This document shows positions 38,323-49,168 of a DNA stretch of 64,000 nucleotides, piece after piece (the stretch's first letter is position 1; each line of letters starts with the position of its first letter). The notes under the pieces were generated by a model, which worked only from the letters and a program-made list of their open reading frames with translations, made no database searches and had not been told where the DNA came from. The stretch comes from Bradyrhizobium ontarionense. GTDB taxonomy: Bacteria; Pseudomonadota; Alphaproteobacteria; Rhizobiales; Xanthobacteraceae. The stretch lies in contig NZ_CP088156.1 of assembly GCF_021088345.1 (NCBI RefSeq), positions 5,208,001 to 5,272,000 on the forward strand. Reading direction: 5' to 3'. Both the position numbers and the translations under genes were made by a program.

Positions 38323-40563
38323 TTACGCCGCGACCTGTCGCGCCGCCGCCAGATTGGCCAGCGCCTCGTCCAGCTTGTCCCTGTCGATCGGCTTCACCAG
38401 GAAGCCGTCCATGCCCGCCTCGAAGCAGGCGTAGCGATCCTCCACCAAGGCGTTGGCCGTCAGCGCCAGGATCGGTGTGCGCGGGCCGGGCTCGGCGGCT
38501 TCATGCGCGCGGATGCGTTTGGCCGCAGCGATGCCGTTCAGGCGCGGCATCTGCACATCCATCAGGATCAGGTCATAGGGCGTGCCGGCCGAGCGGGCGG
38601 CCGCCCAGGAGTCCAGGGCCGCTTCGCCGTGCGCGGCGATCACGGCCTGATGGCCGAGCTTGGTCAGCAGCGAGCGCATCAGCAGGGCGTTGATGTCGTT
38701 GTCTTCAGCCACGAGGATCGACAGGCCCGTTCCGCCGCCAGCAACCAGAGAAGGGGACAGGGCGATGATGGGCTCCTCGGCGAGCGCCGCTGTCGTCGCG
38801 TCGGGCGCGACGGCAAGGCGGCCGGCGAGGGACGCGGCGCGCAGCGGCTTGACGAGATAGCCGTTGAATGGCGCAGCCGGCATCAGCTCGTGGCGGCTCA
38901 CGGGCGTCACCAGCACGATCAGCCGCGTCGTATGATGTTGCGCGGTCTCGCCCAGGCGTCGCGCCGTATCGCTGCCGATCGCATCGTCGACCAGCACGGT
39001 GTGCCACGCCCGCTCCGGCAGCAGGGCCGCGGCCACCTCCGTCTCGGCGACGAGACAGGTCTGTGCGCCCCAGTTCTGCAGCCGTCGCTCGATCAGCTCG
39101 GCCTGCAGGCCAGCCGGCGCGATCAGCATGATCGATTGGCCGGTCAGGTCGGGGCCGCGGAAGCTGTTCTGCTCACCGCGCTCCAACGCCGGCGGCAGCG
39201 GCACGGACACCTCGAAGGTGGAGCCTGTGCCCAGCGCGCTCTGCAGCGAGATGCGGCCGCCCATCCGCTTGACGATCCGGTCCGAGATCGCAAGGCCAAG
39301 GCCGGTGCCGCCGAAGCTGCGCGCGACACTGTCGTCGGCCTGCTCGAACTCGCGGAAGATGCGCTGTTGCGCGTCGGCGGCAATGCCGATGCCGGTATCG
39401 CGCACCTGGAAGCTGATCTCGTTCGGCCAGATTCCCGGCTCGGCGATCAGCGCGACGCCGCCGGATGTCGTGAACTTGATGGCATTGCCGGCGAGGTTGA
39501 GCAGCACTTGGCGGAGGCGCGCCGCATCGCCCGTCACCCATGTCGGCAACCGCTCATCCATGTAGGCCGCCATTTCGAGCTGCTTGGCCTGGGCGCGGGG
39601 CGCCAGGAGTTCGGTGATTTCCTCGATCAGCGCCACCAGCGAGAACGGCTGCGCTTCGAGCGCCAGCTTGCCGGCCTCGATCTTGGAATAGTCGAGCAGC
39701 TCCTCGATCAACGACATCAGGGCCTCGCCGGAGGTTCTGACCGCTTTGGCATAGGTGGTCTGCTCCGGCGTCAGCTGTGTCTCGAGCAATAGCCCGCTCA
39801 TGCCGAGGATGCCGTTCAGCGGCGTGCGGATCTCGTGGCTCGCCATCGCCAGGAAGCGCGATTTGGCGCGGCTCGCGGCGTTCGCCTGGTCGCGCGCGTC
39901 GGCGAGCGCGCGCTCGGTCTCGGTGCGGTCGGTGACGTCACGGCCGACACATTGCAGCAAGGCCGGCTGGCCGGCGTCGGCGCGCACCAGCGCCTCGCGC
40001 CAGGCGATCCAGCGCGGTCCGATCGCGCTCTCGATGCGCTGGTCGTGGACGCGCGTGCCGCTGGGCTCGAGCGCGCCGTCGCCTTGCTCGATCAGCTCAA
40101 AGGCGAATTGGCTGCCGAGCAAGTTTTCGCGATCGAGGCCCGCCATCTGGCAATAGGCGTCGTTGACGAAAACGATCCTATCGCCGGCGTCGCGCATCAC
40201 GATCAGGTCGCCCTGCTGCTCGAACAGGTTTCGTGCGCGCTGCTCGGCTTCCTGCAGCTCCCAGTTCCGGTCCGCCAGCACCTCGTTGTGAAGCGCGATC
40301 TTTTGCATCTTCTTGGCGACGAAGCGCAGCCGCATGCTGAGGGTGGCCAGGCCGACGCAGGCGAGCGCGAACAGAAAACTCGCGCCGATCGCAAAGGTGT
40401 GCGGATTGTAGCCGGAATTCTCGGACAGGCTGGCCTTGATGAAGCCGTAGGCGCCGCCGAACCCGGCCGAGAAGATCATCAGCGAGCGCAGGATCGTGAC
40501 CACAGTCCGGTGACGCCGCAGGAACCGGCGCAGGCGCAGCCTGATGCGAAACATCAGTCCCAT
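38323..40563 (-). CDS. Hybrid sensor histidine kinase with two receiver domains
   Basis: 746 aa from the ATG at 40563, which has an AGGGG-type ribosome site; an upstream GTG at 40653 lacks one. Two membrane helices (about 22-42 and 57-77) enclose a short loop. A PAS domain (about 105-215), HisKA with H243 in '[15 protein letters not shown]', HATPase with '[10 protein letters not shown]', 'DTGIGI' and '[10 protein letters not shown]' follow. The first receiver-like domain lacks the acidic pair at its start ('[11 protein letters not shown]'), so it is probably degenerate. The second is complete ('LVAEDNDIN', 'LILMDVQMP', 'LALTANA', 'FLVKP'). No cognate regulator is adjacent and the signal is unknown. 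Confidence 0.92.
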   Translation of the reverse strand: MGLMFRIRLRLRRFLRRHRTVVTILRSLMIFSAGFGGAYGFIKASLSENSGYNPHTFAIGASFLFALACVGLATLSMRLRFVAKKMQKIALHNEVLADRNWELQEAEQRARNLFEQQGDLIVMRDAGDRIVFVNDAYCQMAGLDRENLLGSQFAFELIEQGDGALEPSGTRVHDQRIESAIGPRWIAWREALVRADAGQPALLQCVGRDVTDRTETERALADARDQANAASRAKSRFLAMASHEIRTPLNGILGMSGLLLETQLTPEQTTYAKAVRTSGEALMSLIEELLDYSKIEAGKLALEAQPFSLVALIEEITELLAPRAQAKQLEMAAYMDERLPTWVTGDAARLRQVLLNLAGNAIKFTTSGGVALIAEPGIWPNEISFQVRDTGIGIAADAQQRIFREFEQADDSVARSFGGTGLGLAISDRIVKRMGGRISLQSALGTGSTFEVSVPLPPALERGEQNSFRGPDLTGQSIMLIAPAGLQAELIERRLQNWGAQTCLVAETEVAAALLPERAWHTVLVDDAIGSDTARRLGETAQHHTTRLIVLVTPVSRHELMPAAPFNGYLVKPLRAASLAGRLAVAPDATTAALAEEPIIALSPSLVAGGGTGLSILVAEDNDINALLMRSLLTKLGHQAVIAAHGEAALDSWAAARSAGTPYDLILMDVQMPRLNGIAAAKRIRAHEAAEPGPRTPILALTANALVEDRYACFEAGMDGFLVKPIDRDKLDEALANLAAARQVAA

Positions 40564-40699
40564 CTCAATCACCCCTGATGACTTCCATCCCGTGTCATGG
40601 CCGGCCCGCACCATGCGGAATCGGTATTGCTGAGACTTTGAAACATCATGCACGTGCGATAGGACCGTGCAGAGATGGTGAACCGGGCGTTAGCCCGGC

Positions 40700-41179
40700 T
40701 CATAGAACCGGATTGGCCGGCGGTGAGTCGTGATTGCGGGCGGCGACGATCAGCGCGGCGGCCTCGCGCGCCGTGAAACGGCTGGAGCGGACATAGATGC
40801 GATAGTCGGCGGGGCGATCCTTCGCACTGTCCCTCGCCAGATAGATCCGCGGCGTACCCGGGAGCGGATCGGCCGCGATCGCGACGACCTGCGTGGCGGC
40901 GGTCATGCCGCAGCCCTGGTCCTCATTGACGGCCGCATCGTCGACCACCACGAAATCAGCCGTATCCGGACTGTCGGCCAGCGCGACGCGGACGGTCGCG
41001 AGCGCCGGGTCATCGGTGAAATCGACGTGGAGCTCGGCATGAAAGGGCGCGGAGCCGAGCGAGACGGAATCGGCACCGACGGCAATGCACGGCTGTGGGG
41101 AGGGCGCCAATTCTATTCTGGCGAGGACCGCGGCCGCGATCAGCGGCAGGGTCGAGACGAGGACCTTGAAACGCAACAT
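40700..41179 (-). CDS. Conserved hypothetical secreted protein
   Basis: 159 aa from the ATG at 41179; a GTG nine bases upstream is possible. An N-terminal hydrophobic stretch ('VLVSTLPLIAAAVLARIEL') looks like a signal peptide. Two Cys (in 'PQPCIAV' and 'DQGCGMT') could form a disulfide in the periplasm. I recognise no family. It stands alone between the histidine kinase and comM. Confidence 0.65.
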   Translation of the reverse strand: MLRFKVLVSTLPLIAAAVLARIELAPSPQPCIAVGADSVSLGSAPFHAELHVDFTDDPALATVRVALADSPDTADFVVVDDAAVNEDQGCGMTAATQVVAIAADPLPGTPRIYLARDSAKDRPADYRIYVRSSRFTAREAAALIVAARNHDSPPANPVL

Positions 41180-41282
41180 GATACGCACCGACGCGGAGGC
41201 CTGATGACATGAACGCGGGCCTTATGGTTGTCGGAGCGTAAAGAGAAGTCGTTACCAGAGTGTTGAAGGGCAGGGGCTTCGT

Positions 41283-42821
41283 TCACGCCGCGTGGCGATT
41301 GTCCTCAGCCAGCGCGCGGTAGGACAGGGCCTCGGCGAGATGCAGCCGGCCGATCGCATCAGTGTGGTCGAGATCGGCGAGCGTGCGGGCGACGCGCAGC
41401 ACGCGGTGATAGCCGCGGGCCGACAGCCGCATCGTCTCGGCCGCTTCGCGCAGCAGCTTCTGGCCCGGCGCGTCCAGTCTGGCGATCTCGTCGAGCACTG
41501 CAGCGGGCGCCTCGGCATTGGTTCGGACATGCGGCAGGCCGGCCTTGGCGTAGCGCTTGCGCTGGACGTCGCGCGCGGCCGCGACGCGGGCGGCGACCTC
41601 CTTCGAGCCTTCCTTCGCCGGCGGCAGGATCAGGTCGGCGGCGGTAACGGCCGGCACCTCGATGCGCAGGTCGATGCGATCCATCAGCGGGCCCGAGATG
41701 CGCATCTGATAGTCCGCGGTGCAGCGGTCGATACGGCCGCGCTTGCAGGCATATCCCGGCTCGAACGCCTTGCCGCAGCGGCACGGATTCATGGCCGCGA
41801 CCAGCATGAAGCGGGCCGGGTAGGTGACGCGGTGGTTCGCGCGTGAGATCGAGACCTCGCCGTTCTCCAGCGGCTGCCGCAGCGAGTCGAGCACGCGCGG
41901 GTCGAACTCCGGCAGCTCGTCGAGGAACAGCACGCCCTGATGCGCCAGCGAGATCTCACCCGGCTTGGCACGCAGGCCGCCGCCGGTCAGCGCCGCCATG
42001 CTGGCCGAGTGATGCGGGCTGCGGAACGGGCGCTTGGATGTCAGCGCCCCGCCCTCGATCTCGCCGGCCACCGAGGCGATCATCGACACTTCCAGCAGCT
42101 CCGCCGGCGACAGCGGCGGCAGGATCGAGGGCAGCCGTGCGGCGAGCATCGACTTGCCGGCGCCGGGCGAGCCGATCATCAGCAGATGGTGGCCGCCCGC
42201 GGCTGCGATCTCCAGCGCGCGCTTGCCGCTCTCCTGGCCCTTGATGTCGCGCAGATCGAGCAGGCTCGCCTGCGCCTCGTGAATCCTGGGCTGCGGCCGC
42301 GACAGCACCTGCGTGCCCTTGAAATGGTTGGCGATCTGGATCAGCGAGCTCGCCGCGATGATCTGGATGTCGGGGCTCGCCCACGCCGCCTCGGCGCCGC
42401 AGGCAGCCGGGCAGATCAGGCCTTCCTCGCGTGAGTTGGCACCGATCGCGGCCGGCAACACGCCGGCGACGGGGGCGATCGAGCCATCGAGGCCGAGCTC
42501 GCCGAGCACGGTGAAGCCGCCCAGCGCATCCGGCGGAATGGCGCCGATGGCGGCCATCAGGCCGAGCGCGATCGGCAGATCATAGTGGCTGCCTTCCTTC
42601 GGCACATCGGCCGGGGCCAGGTTGACGGTGATGCGCCGCGCTGGCAGCGCCAGCCCAGAGGCGATCAGCGCCGAGCGCACCCGCTCGCGCGCCTCGGACA
42701 CCGCCTTGTCGGGCAGGCCGACGATCGCGAACGCCGGCAGGCCCGGCGCGACCTGGACCTGCACGTCGACGGCGCGGGCCTCGATCCCTTCGAAGGCGAC
42801 GGTAGAAACCCGCTGGACCAT
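41283..42821 (-). CDS. comM: ComM/YifB-type Mg-chelatase-like AAA+ ATPase
   Basis: 512 aa from the ATG at 42821 ('MVQRVSTVAFEGIEA'), preceded by a GAGAGGGGC ribosome site; longer in-frame extension is spurious. N-terminal Lon-like/ChlI S5-fold domain ('LPAFAIVGLPDKAVSEARERV'), AAA+ core with Walker A 'MIGSPGAGKSMLAARLPSIL', Walker B 'GVLFLDELPEF', and a zinc-knuckle 'CRCGKAF...YACKRG'. ComM is a helicase that helps branch migration during natural transformation, and it is widespread even in bacteria not known to be competent. Divergent from the DUF2336 gene. Confidence 0.94.
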   Translation of the reverse strand: MVQRVSTVAFEGIEARAVDVQVQVAPGLPAFAIVGLPDKAVSEARERVRSALIASGLALPARRITVNLAPADVPKEGSHYDLPIALGLMAAIGAIPPDALGGFTVLGELGLDGSIAPVAGVLPAAIGANSREEGLICPAACGAEAAWASPDIQIIAASSLIQIANHFKGTQVLSRPQPRIHEAQASLLDLRDIKGQESGKRALEIAAAGGHHLLMIGSPGAGKSMLAARLPSILPPLSPAELLEVSMIASVAGEIEGGALTSKRPFRSPHHSASMAALTGGGLRAKPGEISLAHQGVLFLDELPEFDPRVLDSLRQPLENGEVSISRANHRVTYPARFMLVAAMNPCRCGKAFEPGYACKRGRIDRCTADYQMRISGPLMDRIDLRIEVPAVTAADLILPPAKEGSKEVAARVAAARDVQRKRYAKAGLPHVRTNAEAPAAVLDEIARLDAPGQKLLREAAETMRLSARGYHRVLRVARTLADLDHTDAIGRLHLAEALSYRALAEDNRHAA

Positions 42822-43023
42822 GTTGCCCCTCTCAACAACAAGGCTAGCGGAAGCCGCTGGCCTCCGCAAGAACAATACAGGAACATAACTCGTGCCGATG
42901 TCACGCAGTCCGTTAACGACGGCCGGCGGCTCTTCTGTTCCGAACAATGGACTTAACGCCGCTTTAGGTCCGCGCTCGCATTCTTCTGAAAATTGATGAC
43001 CGATCCGCGGGCCCGCCAAAGCG

Positions 43024-44121
43024 ATGGGCGCCGCCAAAGAGGATGCAACCATGCCTCCAGCGCCTTCGGCCGCTCCACCAGCCAAGTCGCCCGTCGGCGA
43101 AGCGAGAACGGTGTCCGAGCTCGCCACCGACATCCTGCGCAAGACAACGAGCCTGTTGCTGGCCGGTCCGCGGCCGGCCGCCGACGAGCAGCTCGACCTC
43201 TATGACCAGATGTTCGCACGGCTGATGCCGCAGGTCGGCACGGATGTGCTGACCGAACTGAGCGCGGCGCTGGCCGGCGTCGAGCGCGCGCCTTACGCGA
43301 CTGCGCGGCTGCTGGCCGTCCATCCCGAGGTGCGCATCGCCGCGCCGATGCTGGCCAAGGCGGCCGTGCTCGGCGAACGCGACCTTGCGGATTTCATCAG
43401 GACCGGCAGCCAGTCCCATCTCGTGGCCATCGCCAGCCGCAGGGGAATCGGAGAGACGCTGACGACGCTGCTGATCGGCCGCGGCCATCCGGCCGTGCGC
43501 ATGGCGCTGGCGCAGAATCTGACCGCGCGCCTGTCCGAGGATAGCTATCGCAGCCTGTTCAAGGTCGCCGAGCGCGATGAGGACCTCGCCGAGAAGCTTG
43601 CGCTACGCACCGACCTTCCGGCCAAGCTCTCCCGCGCCTTCGTCACGGCAGCAAGCGAGGGCGCCCGCGCCCGCTTCATCAAGGCTGCGCCGCCGGCGAC
43701 CCGCGCCACCTTGCAGGCGGCTCCGGCCCGGACGGCCGGTGCGGCAATGCGCGCCATCTGGGACTATCAGCAGGTCAAGACCGAGGTCGCTGCGCTCAGT
43801 CGCACCGGCAAGCTCGGTGATTCCGCGGTCAACCGCTTCTGCGTGACCGGCGATTTTCCCGCCGTCATCGCGGCGCTTGCGCTGCTCTGCGACGTCTCGA
43901 TCGAGCTGATCGAATCGCTGATGGATGAGAATCGCCTCGGCGATCTCCTGCTGGCCTGCAAGGCGGCGCGGCTGAGCTGGGCGACGACCGCAATGCTCCT
44001 GCGCGGCCGCCCCGGCTACGACGTGATCCAGGCGGAGGACGTAGAGGAGGCGCGCAAGCGCTTCGAGAAGCTGGCGCTGTCCGAGGCGCAGTGGAAGGTC
44101 CGTGGGCTCAAGCCGAGCTGA
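43024..44121 (+). CDS. DUF2336 domain protein
   Basis: 365 aa. All-helical protein with repeats resembling HEAT units ('DFIRTGSQSHLVAIASRRG', 'RGHPAVRMALAQNLTAR', 'RDEDLAEKLALRTDLPAKL'), the layout of alphaproteobacterial DUF2336. It has no signal peptide or membrane segment. A TTAA-N7-TTAG sequence at 42953-42967 in front of it is a weak CtrA-like site. Function unknown. It converges on lolA 22 bases away. Confidence 0.85.
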   Translation: MGAAKEDATMPPAPSAAPPAKSPVGEARTVSELATDILRKTTSLLLAGPRPAADEQLDLYDQMFARLMPQVGTDVLTELSAALAGVERAPYATARLLAVHPEVRIAAPMLAKAAVLGERDLADFIRTGSQSHLVAIASRRGIGETLTTLLIGRGHPAVRMALAQNLTARLSEDSYRSLFKVAERDEDLAEKLALRTDLPAKLSRAFVTAASEGARARFIKAAPPATRATLQAAPARTAGAAMRAIWDYQQVKTEVAALSRTGKLGDSAVNRFCVTGDFPAVIAALALLCDVSIELIESLMDENRLGDLLLACKAARLSWATTAMLLRGRPGYDVIQAEDVEEARKRFEKLALSEAQWKVRGLKPS

Positions 44122-44143
44122 GCGGCCGGGCCGGAGTCCTGCG

Positions 44144-45070
44144 TCAGCCGGGCGGCGTGCTCGGGTAGGCCGTGAAGTCGATCTTGAACATGTTCGGATC
44201 GAGCTTCTTGGTCGTATCCAGATTGTAGACGGCGATCGTCGTATCGTAGCCTTGCGGATCGGTGACGGTCCACTGCTTGAGCTGGCCATCCTTGGCGCCG
44301 AGCATCAGCATCATCCGGCTGGTGCCGATCAGCGCCTGCTTTTCCTCGATCGTGATCGTGACGTAGAGGTCGTCGGACGCGACCGCGATGACGTTGGTGT
44401 CCTTGAGCAGGTCGATCCGGTCGGACAGCAGATAGCGCAGCGGCGTCTGCGACAGCGGATAGACGTCCTGGGTCGCGAGCTTGCGGTCGCGGACGACCAG
44501 CGAGGAGCCGTCGGCGATGATGTCGATCGGCGTCGGCGGCTCGTACTCGAAGCGGACCTTGCCGGGCTTCTGGATGTAGAAATCACCCTTGGTCTTGCTG
44601 CCGTCCGGCCCGACCTGAACGAAGTTTCCGACCAGCGTCTGCAGCGACGACAGATAGGCGCTCACCTTGGCCGCCTGGGCCTTCTGGTTGGCGTCGAAGG
44701 ACGTGAAGATGCTGGCCGGGACGTTGCGCCGGGGATCCGGGATGATCGGGTTCGGCGGAACGGTCTGGGTGGTGCCGGTGGTCTGCGCGCCGCGCTGCTG
44801 GTCGGAGGCGCTGAGCTGAGCGCCGCCCTTCGGGCCGGACTTCGGTGCCGGCGTGGTCTGGGCGGTGGCGTGGCCCGCCGCGCCGGCCAGGGTGCTGGCA
44901 ACAACGGCGCACCCAATCAGCCAAGCGGCCATGCGACGCCCGCGCGGGGTTGCGGAGAGCAAAAAGTGGCTGTTCGACAAGGGGCTTTTCAAAACGACGT
45001 CCTGAGTTTTACGCGTTTCTATCTTGGTTGGGTCGGGCAGGGTGATCGTAATTGCGTGATGATACGACAC
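44144..45070 (-). CDS. lolA: Outer-membrane lipoprotein carrier protein LolA
   Basis: 308 aa from a GTG at 45070; an ATG at 44932 ('MAAWLIGCAVVASTLAGAAG') would begin directly at the signal peptide and is equally likely (262 aa). Beyond the signal is a Pro/Gly/Thr-rich linker, then the LolA half-barrel: 'VSAYLSSLQTLVGNFVQVGP', 'GDFYIQKPGKVRFEYEPP', 'SSLVVRDRKLATQDVYPLSQ', 'TPLRYLLSDRIDL'. It ferries lipoproteins from LolCDE to the outer membrane. ftsK lies upstream on the same strand, 31 bases away, as is common (ftsK-lolA). Confidence 0.92.
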   Translation of the reverse strand: MSYHHAITITLPDPTKIETRKTQDVVLKSPLSNSHFLLSATPRGRRMAAWLIGCAVVASTLAGAAGHATAQTTPAPKSGPKGGAQLSASDQQRGAQTTGTTQTVPPNPIIPDPRRNVPASIFTSFDANQKAQAAKVSAYLSSLQTLVGNFVQVGPDGSKTKGDFYIQKPGKVRFEYEPPTPIDIIADGSSLVVRDRKLATQDVYPLSQTPLRYLLSDRIDLLKDTNVIAVASDDLYVTITIEEKQALIGTSRMMLMLGAKDGQLKQWTVTDPQGYDTTIAVYNLDTTKKLDPNMFKIDFTAYPSTPPG

Positions 45071-45101
45071 GGAAACGGCAGATCTGGGACCAAGCTGATG
45101 G

Positions 45102-47573
45102 TCAGAACCCGCCTTCTTCCTCGGGCACCAGGATCTCGCGCTTGCCGGCGTGGTTGGCCTGGCCGACGATGCCTTCCTGTTCCATCCGCTCCATCAGCGA
45201 AGCGGCCTTGTTATAGCCGATCTGCAGCCGCCGTTGAATGTAGCTGGTTGAGGCCTTGCGGTCGCGTTTGACGACAGCGACGGCCTGGGAGAACAGGTCG
45301 TCACCGCCGCCACCACCGCCCATGCCGGTGGCATCGAACACGGCGCCGTCCTCCTCGCTCGGCTCCTCGGCGGTGACCGCCTCGAGATATTCGGGCGAGC
45401 CCTGCGTCTTGAGATGGCGCACCACCTTTTCGACCTCCTCGTCCGAGCAGAACGGACCGTGCACGCGGCTGATGCGGCCGCCGCCGGCCATGTAGAGCAT
45501 GTCGCCCTGGCCGAGCAGCTGCTCGGCGCCCATCTCGCCCAGGATGGTGCGGCTGTCGATCTTGGAGGTGACCTGGAAGGAGATACGGGTCGGGAAGTTC
45601 GCCTTGATGGTGCCGGTGATGACGTCGACCGACGGACGCTGGGTGGCCAGGATCACGTGCAGGCCGGCGGCGCGCGCCATCTGCGCCAGGCGCTGCACCG
45701 TGCCCTCGATGTCCTTGCCGGCGACCATCATCAGGTCTGCCATCTCGTCGACGATGATGACGATGTAGGGCAGGGGATCGAGGTCGAGCTTCTCTTCCTC
45801 GTAGATCGCCTTGCCGGTCTCCTTGTCGAAGCCGGTATGGACGGTACGCGTCAGCTCCTCGCCCTTGTTGCGCGCTTCGACCAGGCGGGCGTTGTAGCCG
45901 TCGATGTTGCGCACGCCGAGCTTGGCCATCTTCTTGTAGCGCTCTTCCATCTCGCGCACGGCCCATTTCAGCGCGACGACGGCCTTCTTCGGATCGGTCA
46001 CGACCGGCGTGAGCAGATGCGGAATGCCGTCATAGACCGACAGTTCGAGCATCTTCGGATCGACCATGATCAGGCGGCACTGGTCAGGCCTGAGACGGTA
46101 GACCAAGCTCAAGATCATGGTGTTGATCGCGACCGACTTGCCCGAGCCGGTGGTGCCGGCGATCAGCATATGCGGCGTGCGGGCGAGATCGATGATGATG
46201 GATTCGCCGCCGATGTTCTTGCCGAGGCAGAGCGGCAGCTTGGCCACGCTTTCCGTGGCTTCCTTCGCCACCAGCAGCTCGCGCAGGTACACCTTCTCGC
46301 GGTGCGCGTTGGGCAGCTCGATGCCGATCGCGTTGCGGCCCGGCACGACGGCGACACGCGCCGACAGCGCGCTCATCGAGCGGGCGATGTCGTCGGACAG
46401 ACCGATCACGCGGGAGGATTTGATGCCCGGTGCGGGCTCCAGCTCGTACAAGGTGACGACGGGGCCGGGGTGCGCCTTGACGATCTCGCCGCGCACGCCG
46501 AAGTCCTGCAGCACGCCTTCGAGTGCGCGCGAATTGGCCTCGAGCTCACTCTTGGACAGCGGCTGGCGGTCAGTGGCCTTGGGCGCGGCCAGCATCGAGA
46601 CCGAGGGCAGGTCGTATTTGTCGTTGGACTTGCGTGGTGGCGTCTTGGGCGTGGGCTTCTTGCGCGCGCGGGGGGCAGGCTCCTCTTCTTCTTCCTCGTC
46701 CTCCCCACCCTCGTCCTCGTCGCCGCCGTCCGCCTCCATCTCCGGCGCCAGGGTCGGCCGGGCACGGCCGCCGCCAAGGCTGGGCTCGTGCCGGCCCGCA
46801 GCGGCGCTGCGCGGCTGCGGGCCGCTGGAGACCAGCGCGCGATAGGCCGTGCTGAGGAACCAGCCGACCCGCGCCTTGGCGCTCATGATGGCGTGGAACA
46901 CCCAGCCGAGCCGCACGGCGCTCTTGTCGTCGTCATCCTCGGAATCGGTCGGCGGCGTGTCGTCGTCCTCGTCCGCCAGCAGCTCGTGATCGGTCTCCCG
47001 CGCGCCCAAGCCACCGGCGACCAGCAGGCAGCCGATCATGGCGACCAGGAGCAGGCTGCCGAGCACGAGGCGATAGATCAGCCCGGGGGGTCCGAACACC
47101 ACCGCCGGCGCGCGCACCAGGGCGTCGCCGACCACGCCGCCCAAGCCCGTCGGCAGCGGCCAGGCATGCGAGCGCGGCCAGCAGCTGGCAAAACCGGCGG
47201 CGATGATCGCGCCGAGGATCCATGCGCCGAACCGCAGCGCCTCGCGGTCGAACGGGCGATGGGTCATCATGCGCCAGCCGCGGATCGCGATCGGCAGGAT
47301 CACCATGATCGCGCCGAGGCCGAGGATCTGCATCAGGAGGTCGGCACCGATCGCGCCGGGATAGCCGACGATGTTGCGGATCGCGCGCGAGGTCGCGTGG
47401 CTCAGGCTCGGATCCTGAACCGACCAGGTCATCAGGGCCGCTGCAGCGATACCCGACAATCCGATCAGGGCCAGCCCAGCGAGCTCGCGCAGCCGCCGCA
47501 CCAGCGCGTCGCGCAGCGACGTCGGCAGGTGGTTGACCAGGGGAATGACTCGCTCGATCGCCGGCATCCGCAT
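45102..47573 (-). CDS. ftsK: DNA translocase FtsK
   Basis: 823 aa. Four N-terminal membrane helices (first ~190 residues), an acidic/basic linker ('[20 protein letters not shown]'), the alpha-beta motor with Walker A '[18 protein letters not shown]' and Walker B '[13 protein letters not shown]', and a C-terminal gamma winged helix ('[20 protein letters not shown]') that reads KOPS. It couples septation with chromosome dimer resolution. It is 11 bases after dapC, so both are probably expressed from the CtrA-box promoter at 48882-48898. Confidence 0.97.
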   Translation of the reverse strand: MRMPAIERVIPLVNHLPTSLRDALVRRLRELAGLALIGLSGIAAAALMTWSVQDPSLSHATSRAIRNIVGYPGAIGADLLMQILGLGAIMVILPIAIRGWRMMTHRPFDREALRFGAWILGAIIAAGFASCWPRSHAWPLPTGLGGVVGDALVRAPAVVFGPPGLIYRLVLGSLLLVAMIGCLLVAGGLGARETDHELLADEDDDTPPTDSEDDDDKSAVRLGWVFHAIMSAKARVGWFLSTAYRALVSSGPQPRSAAAGRHEPSLGGGRARPTLAPEMEADGGDEDEGGEDEEEEEEPAPRARKKPTPKTPPRKSNDKYDLPSVSMLAAPKATDRQPLSKSELEANSRALEGVLQDFGVRGEIVKAHPGPVVTLYELEPAPGIKSSRVIGLSDDIARSMSALSARVAVVPGRNAIGIELPNAHREKVYLRELLVAKEATESVAKLPLCLGKNIGGESIIIDLARTPHMLIAGTTGSGKSVAINTMILSLVYRLRPDQCRLIMVDPKMLELSVYDGIPHLLTPVVTDPKKAVVALKWAVREMEERYKKMAKLGVRNIDGYNARLVEARNKGEELTRTVHTGFDKETGKAIYEEEKLDLDPLPYIVIIVDEMADLMMVAGKDIEGTVQRLAQMARAAGLHVILATQRPSVDVITGTIKANFPTRISFQVTSKIDSRTILGEMGAEQLLGQGDMLYMAGGGRISRVHGPFCSDEEVEKVVRHLKTQGSPEYLEAVTAEEPSEEDGAVFDATGMGGGGGGDDLFSQAVAVVKRDRKASTSYIQRRLQIGYNKAASLMERMEQEGIVGQANHAGKREILVPEEEGGF

Positions 47574-47584
47574 CAGCCCCGCGA

Positions 47585-48799
47585 CTAACCCAGGGCCTCG
47601 ACCAGCCGGTGCAGTGCCTCACCGGTCGATTCGCTGTCCGCCACCAGAGCGAGCCTGATGTAGCCGGCGCCGGGATTGAAGCCGTCGCCTTGTAGACGCG
47701 CGAGATAGCTGCCGGGCACCACGCGCACACCGGCGTCACGATAGAGCTTCACGGCGACGGCCTCGTCACCACCGCGATCGGCGACGTCGAGCCAGACGCA
47801 GAAGCCGCCGTCGGGGCGGTGATAGCCGTAGCGATTGCCGATGATCTGGTCGGCGAGGTCGAACTTGGCCCGGTACAGCCGGCGATTTTCCTCGACATGC
47901 GCTTCGTCGCCATAGGCGGCGACCGCGACGTGCTGCAGCGGCACGGGCACCTGCGGCGCGGCGACGTTGCGCAGCTCGTGGTAGGCGGCCAGGAAGCGCC
48001 GATCACCGGCGGCAAATCCGACGCGCATGCCCGGCACGTTCGAGCGCTTCGACAGCGACTGGAACGCGATCACGTTGGTGTAGTCGGGGCCGGCATGTTC
48101 GAGCATGCTGCCCGGCGCCTGCCGAGTGTAGATCTCCGAATAGCATTCGTCGCTGAAGATCAGGAAGCCGAAGCGATCGGCGAGCTGCTTCAGCCGACGC
48201 ATGTAGTCCGGCGACGCGACCGATCCTTGCGGGTTTGCCGGCGAGGCGATGTAGAAGGCGATCGTGCGCGACAGCGTCGCCTCGTCGAGCGTATCGAGGT
48301 CGGGCAGAAAGCCGTTCTCGCGCGTGGTCGGCAGGTAGATGGAGTCGCAGCCCGCGGTGCGCGCGCCGACGCCGTAGACCGGATAGAACGGATTGGGCAT
48401 CAGGATCGCCGGCCGGCCGCGGCGCGGGCCGACATGCCGAAGCGCCGCGTGGGCGGCGAAGAACAGGCCCTCACGGCTGCCGTTCAGGACCAGGATCTCG
48501 TGATCGGGATCGATTGCACGCGGCAATGCGAATCGGGCCGACAGCCAGCGTGCCGCAGCCTTGCGGAACGGTTCGATGCCCTTGGCGGCGGGGTAGCGGC
48601 CGAAATCAGCGATGTGTTGCGCCAGCACCGGGCCGACGAAATCCGGAACCGGGTGCTGCGGCTCGCCCACGGCCAGCGTGATCAAGGGCTTGCCCGGCGT
48701 GTAGGGGGCGAGCAGTTCGGTCAGCCGCGCAAAAGGCGAGCGCTCGCCGTCCGAATGGACGGCGCCAGCGGGCGCGAGGGATGAAGCGGTCATTGCCAT
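47585..48799 (-). CDS. dapC: Succinyldiaminopimelate aminotransferase DapC-like
   Basis: 404 aa from the ATG at 48799 ('[12 protein letters not shown]'); an upstream frame extends 23 residues but is unlikely. Fold-type I PLP enzyme with the Lys in '[17 protein letters not shown]', '[13 protein letters not shown]', 'NPFYPVYG' and 'SPANPQG'. Similarity runs through the 'CYSEIY' and '[12 protein letters not shown]' blocks to DapC, which makes succinyl-LL-diaminopimelate for lysine and peptidoglycan. Symbol is from recognition of these blocks, not from an alignment. Upstream partner of ftsK. Confidence 0.85.
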   Translation of the reverse strand: MAMTASSLAPAGAVHSDGERSPFARLTELLAPYTPGKPLITLAVGEPQHPVPDFVGPVLAQHIADFGRYPAAKGIEPFRKAAARWLSARFALPRAIDPDHEILVLNGSREGLFFAAHAALRHVGPRRGRPAILMPNPFYPVYGVGARTAGCDSIYLPTTRENGFLPDLDTLDEATLSRTIAFYIASPANPQGSVASPDYMRRLKQLADRFGFLIFSDECYSEIYTRQAPGSMLEHAGPDYTNVIAFQSLSKRSNVPGMRVGFAAGDRRFLAAYHELRNVAAPQVPVPLQHVAVAAYGDEAHVEENRRLYRAKFDLADQIIGNRYGYHRPDGGFCVWLDVADRGGDEAVAVKLYRDAGVRVVPGSYLARLQGDGFNPGAGYIRLALVADSESTGEALHRLVEALG

Positions 48800-48881
48800 A
48801 CTTAAAACGCGCGCCAAACCAGTTGAAGCCGCCGATCGCCCAGGAACCGGTGCTGTTAAGATCACCATAGGTTGGGCGAGG

Positions 48882-48898
48882 TTAAGACGCGATTAACC
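48882..48898. promoter_or_regulatory. CtrA-binding box
   Basis: TTAAGACGCGATTAACC: TTAA, seven bases, TTAA, then CC, a perfect match to the alphaproteobacterial CtrA consensus TTAA-N7-TTAAC. It lies about 85-100 bases upstream of the dapC start (48799), where it could drive dapC-ftsK. In Caulobacter ftsK is among the cell-cycle genes tied to CtrA. This is the only perfect two-half-site match I noticed in the intergenic regions of the window. Confidence 0.8.
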
Positions 48899-49035
48899 AT
48901 CGGCACTGGCAACCGTTTTGATCGTTTTTCCCGGCCCGATCCAGAGGCAATTTCGCAACAGCGGCCGACATTGTGGCACGCTAGCAGGGCCCCATCGTCG
49001 GTCCGGCGGGCAATATGATCCATTGCGGGAACCGA

Positions 49036-49168
49036 AGGGTGGGCAAAGCAGCCACTTGAAGGGCGGCAGCGTGCCCACCACTGATCAGCGAATGCATCAG
49101 CAAGACTTTGGGCACTGCGCCAGTGATCTCGAACGCGGAGGCAGCGCCGATACGCCGTTGCCCACCCT
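49036..49168. repeat. Repeat with 11-bp terminal inverted repeats (GGTGGGCA type)
   Basis: AGGGTGGGCAA (49036-49046) and TTGCCCACCCT (49158-49168) are perfect reverse complements. An internal GCGTGCCCACCA (49069-49080) is another arm related to the left end. The motif resembles a dispersed repeat I recall from Bradyrhizobium genomes. No coding content. Confidence 0.65.

Noticed and set aside
42822-43142. Upstream in-frame extension of comM
   Set aside because: A good ribosome site and the family N-terminus sit at 42821; the extension overlaps the DUF2336 gene.
45414-47588. 724-codon plus-strand frame across ftsK
   Set aside because: Antisense of a complete ftsK gene, with His/Gln/Arg-rich low-complexity translation.
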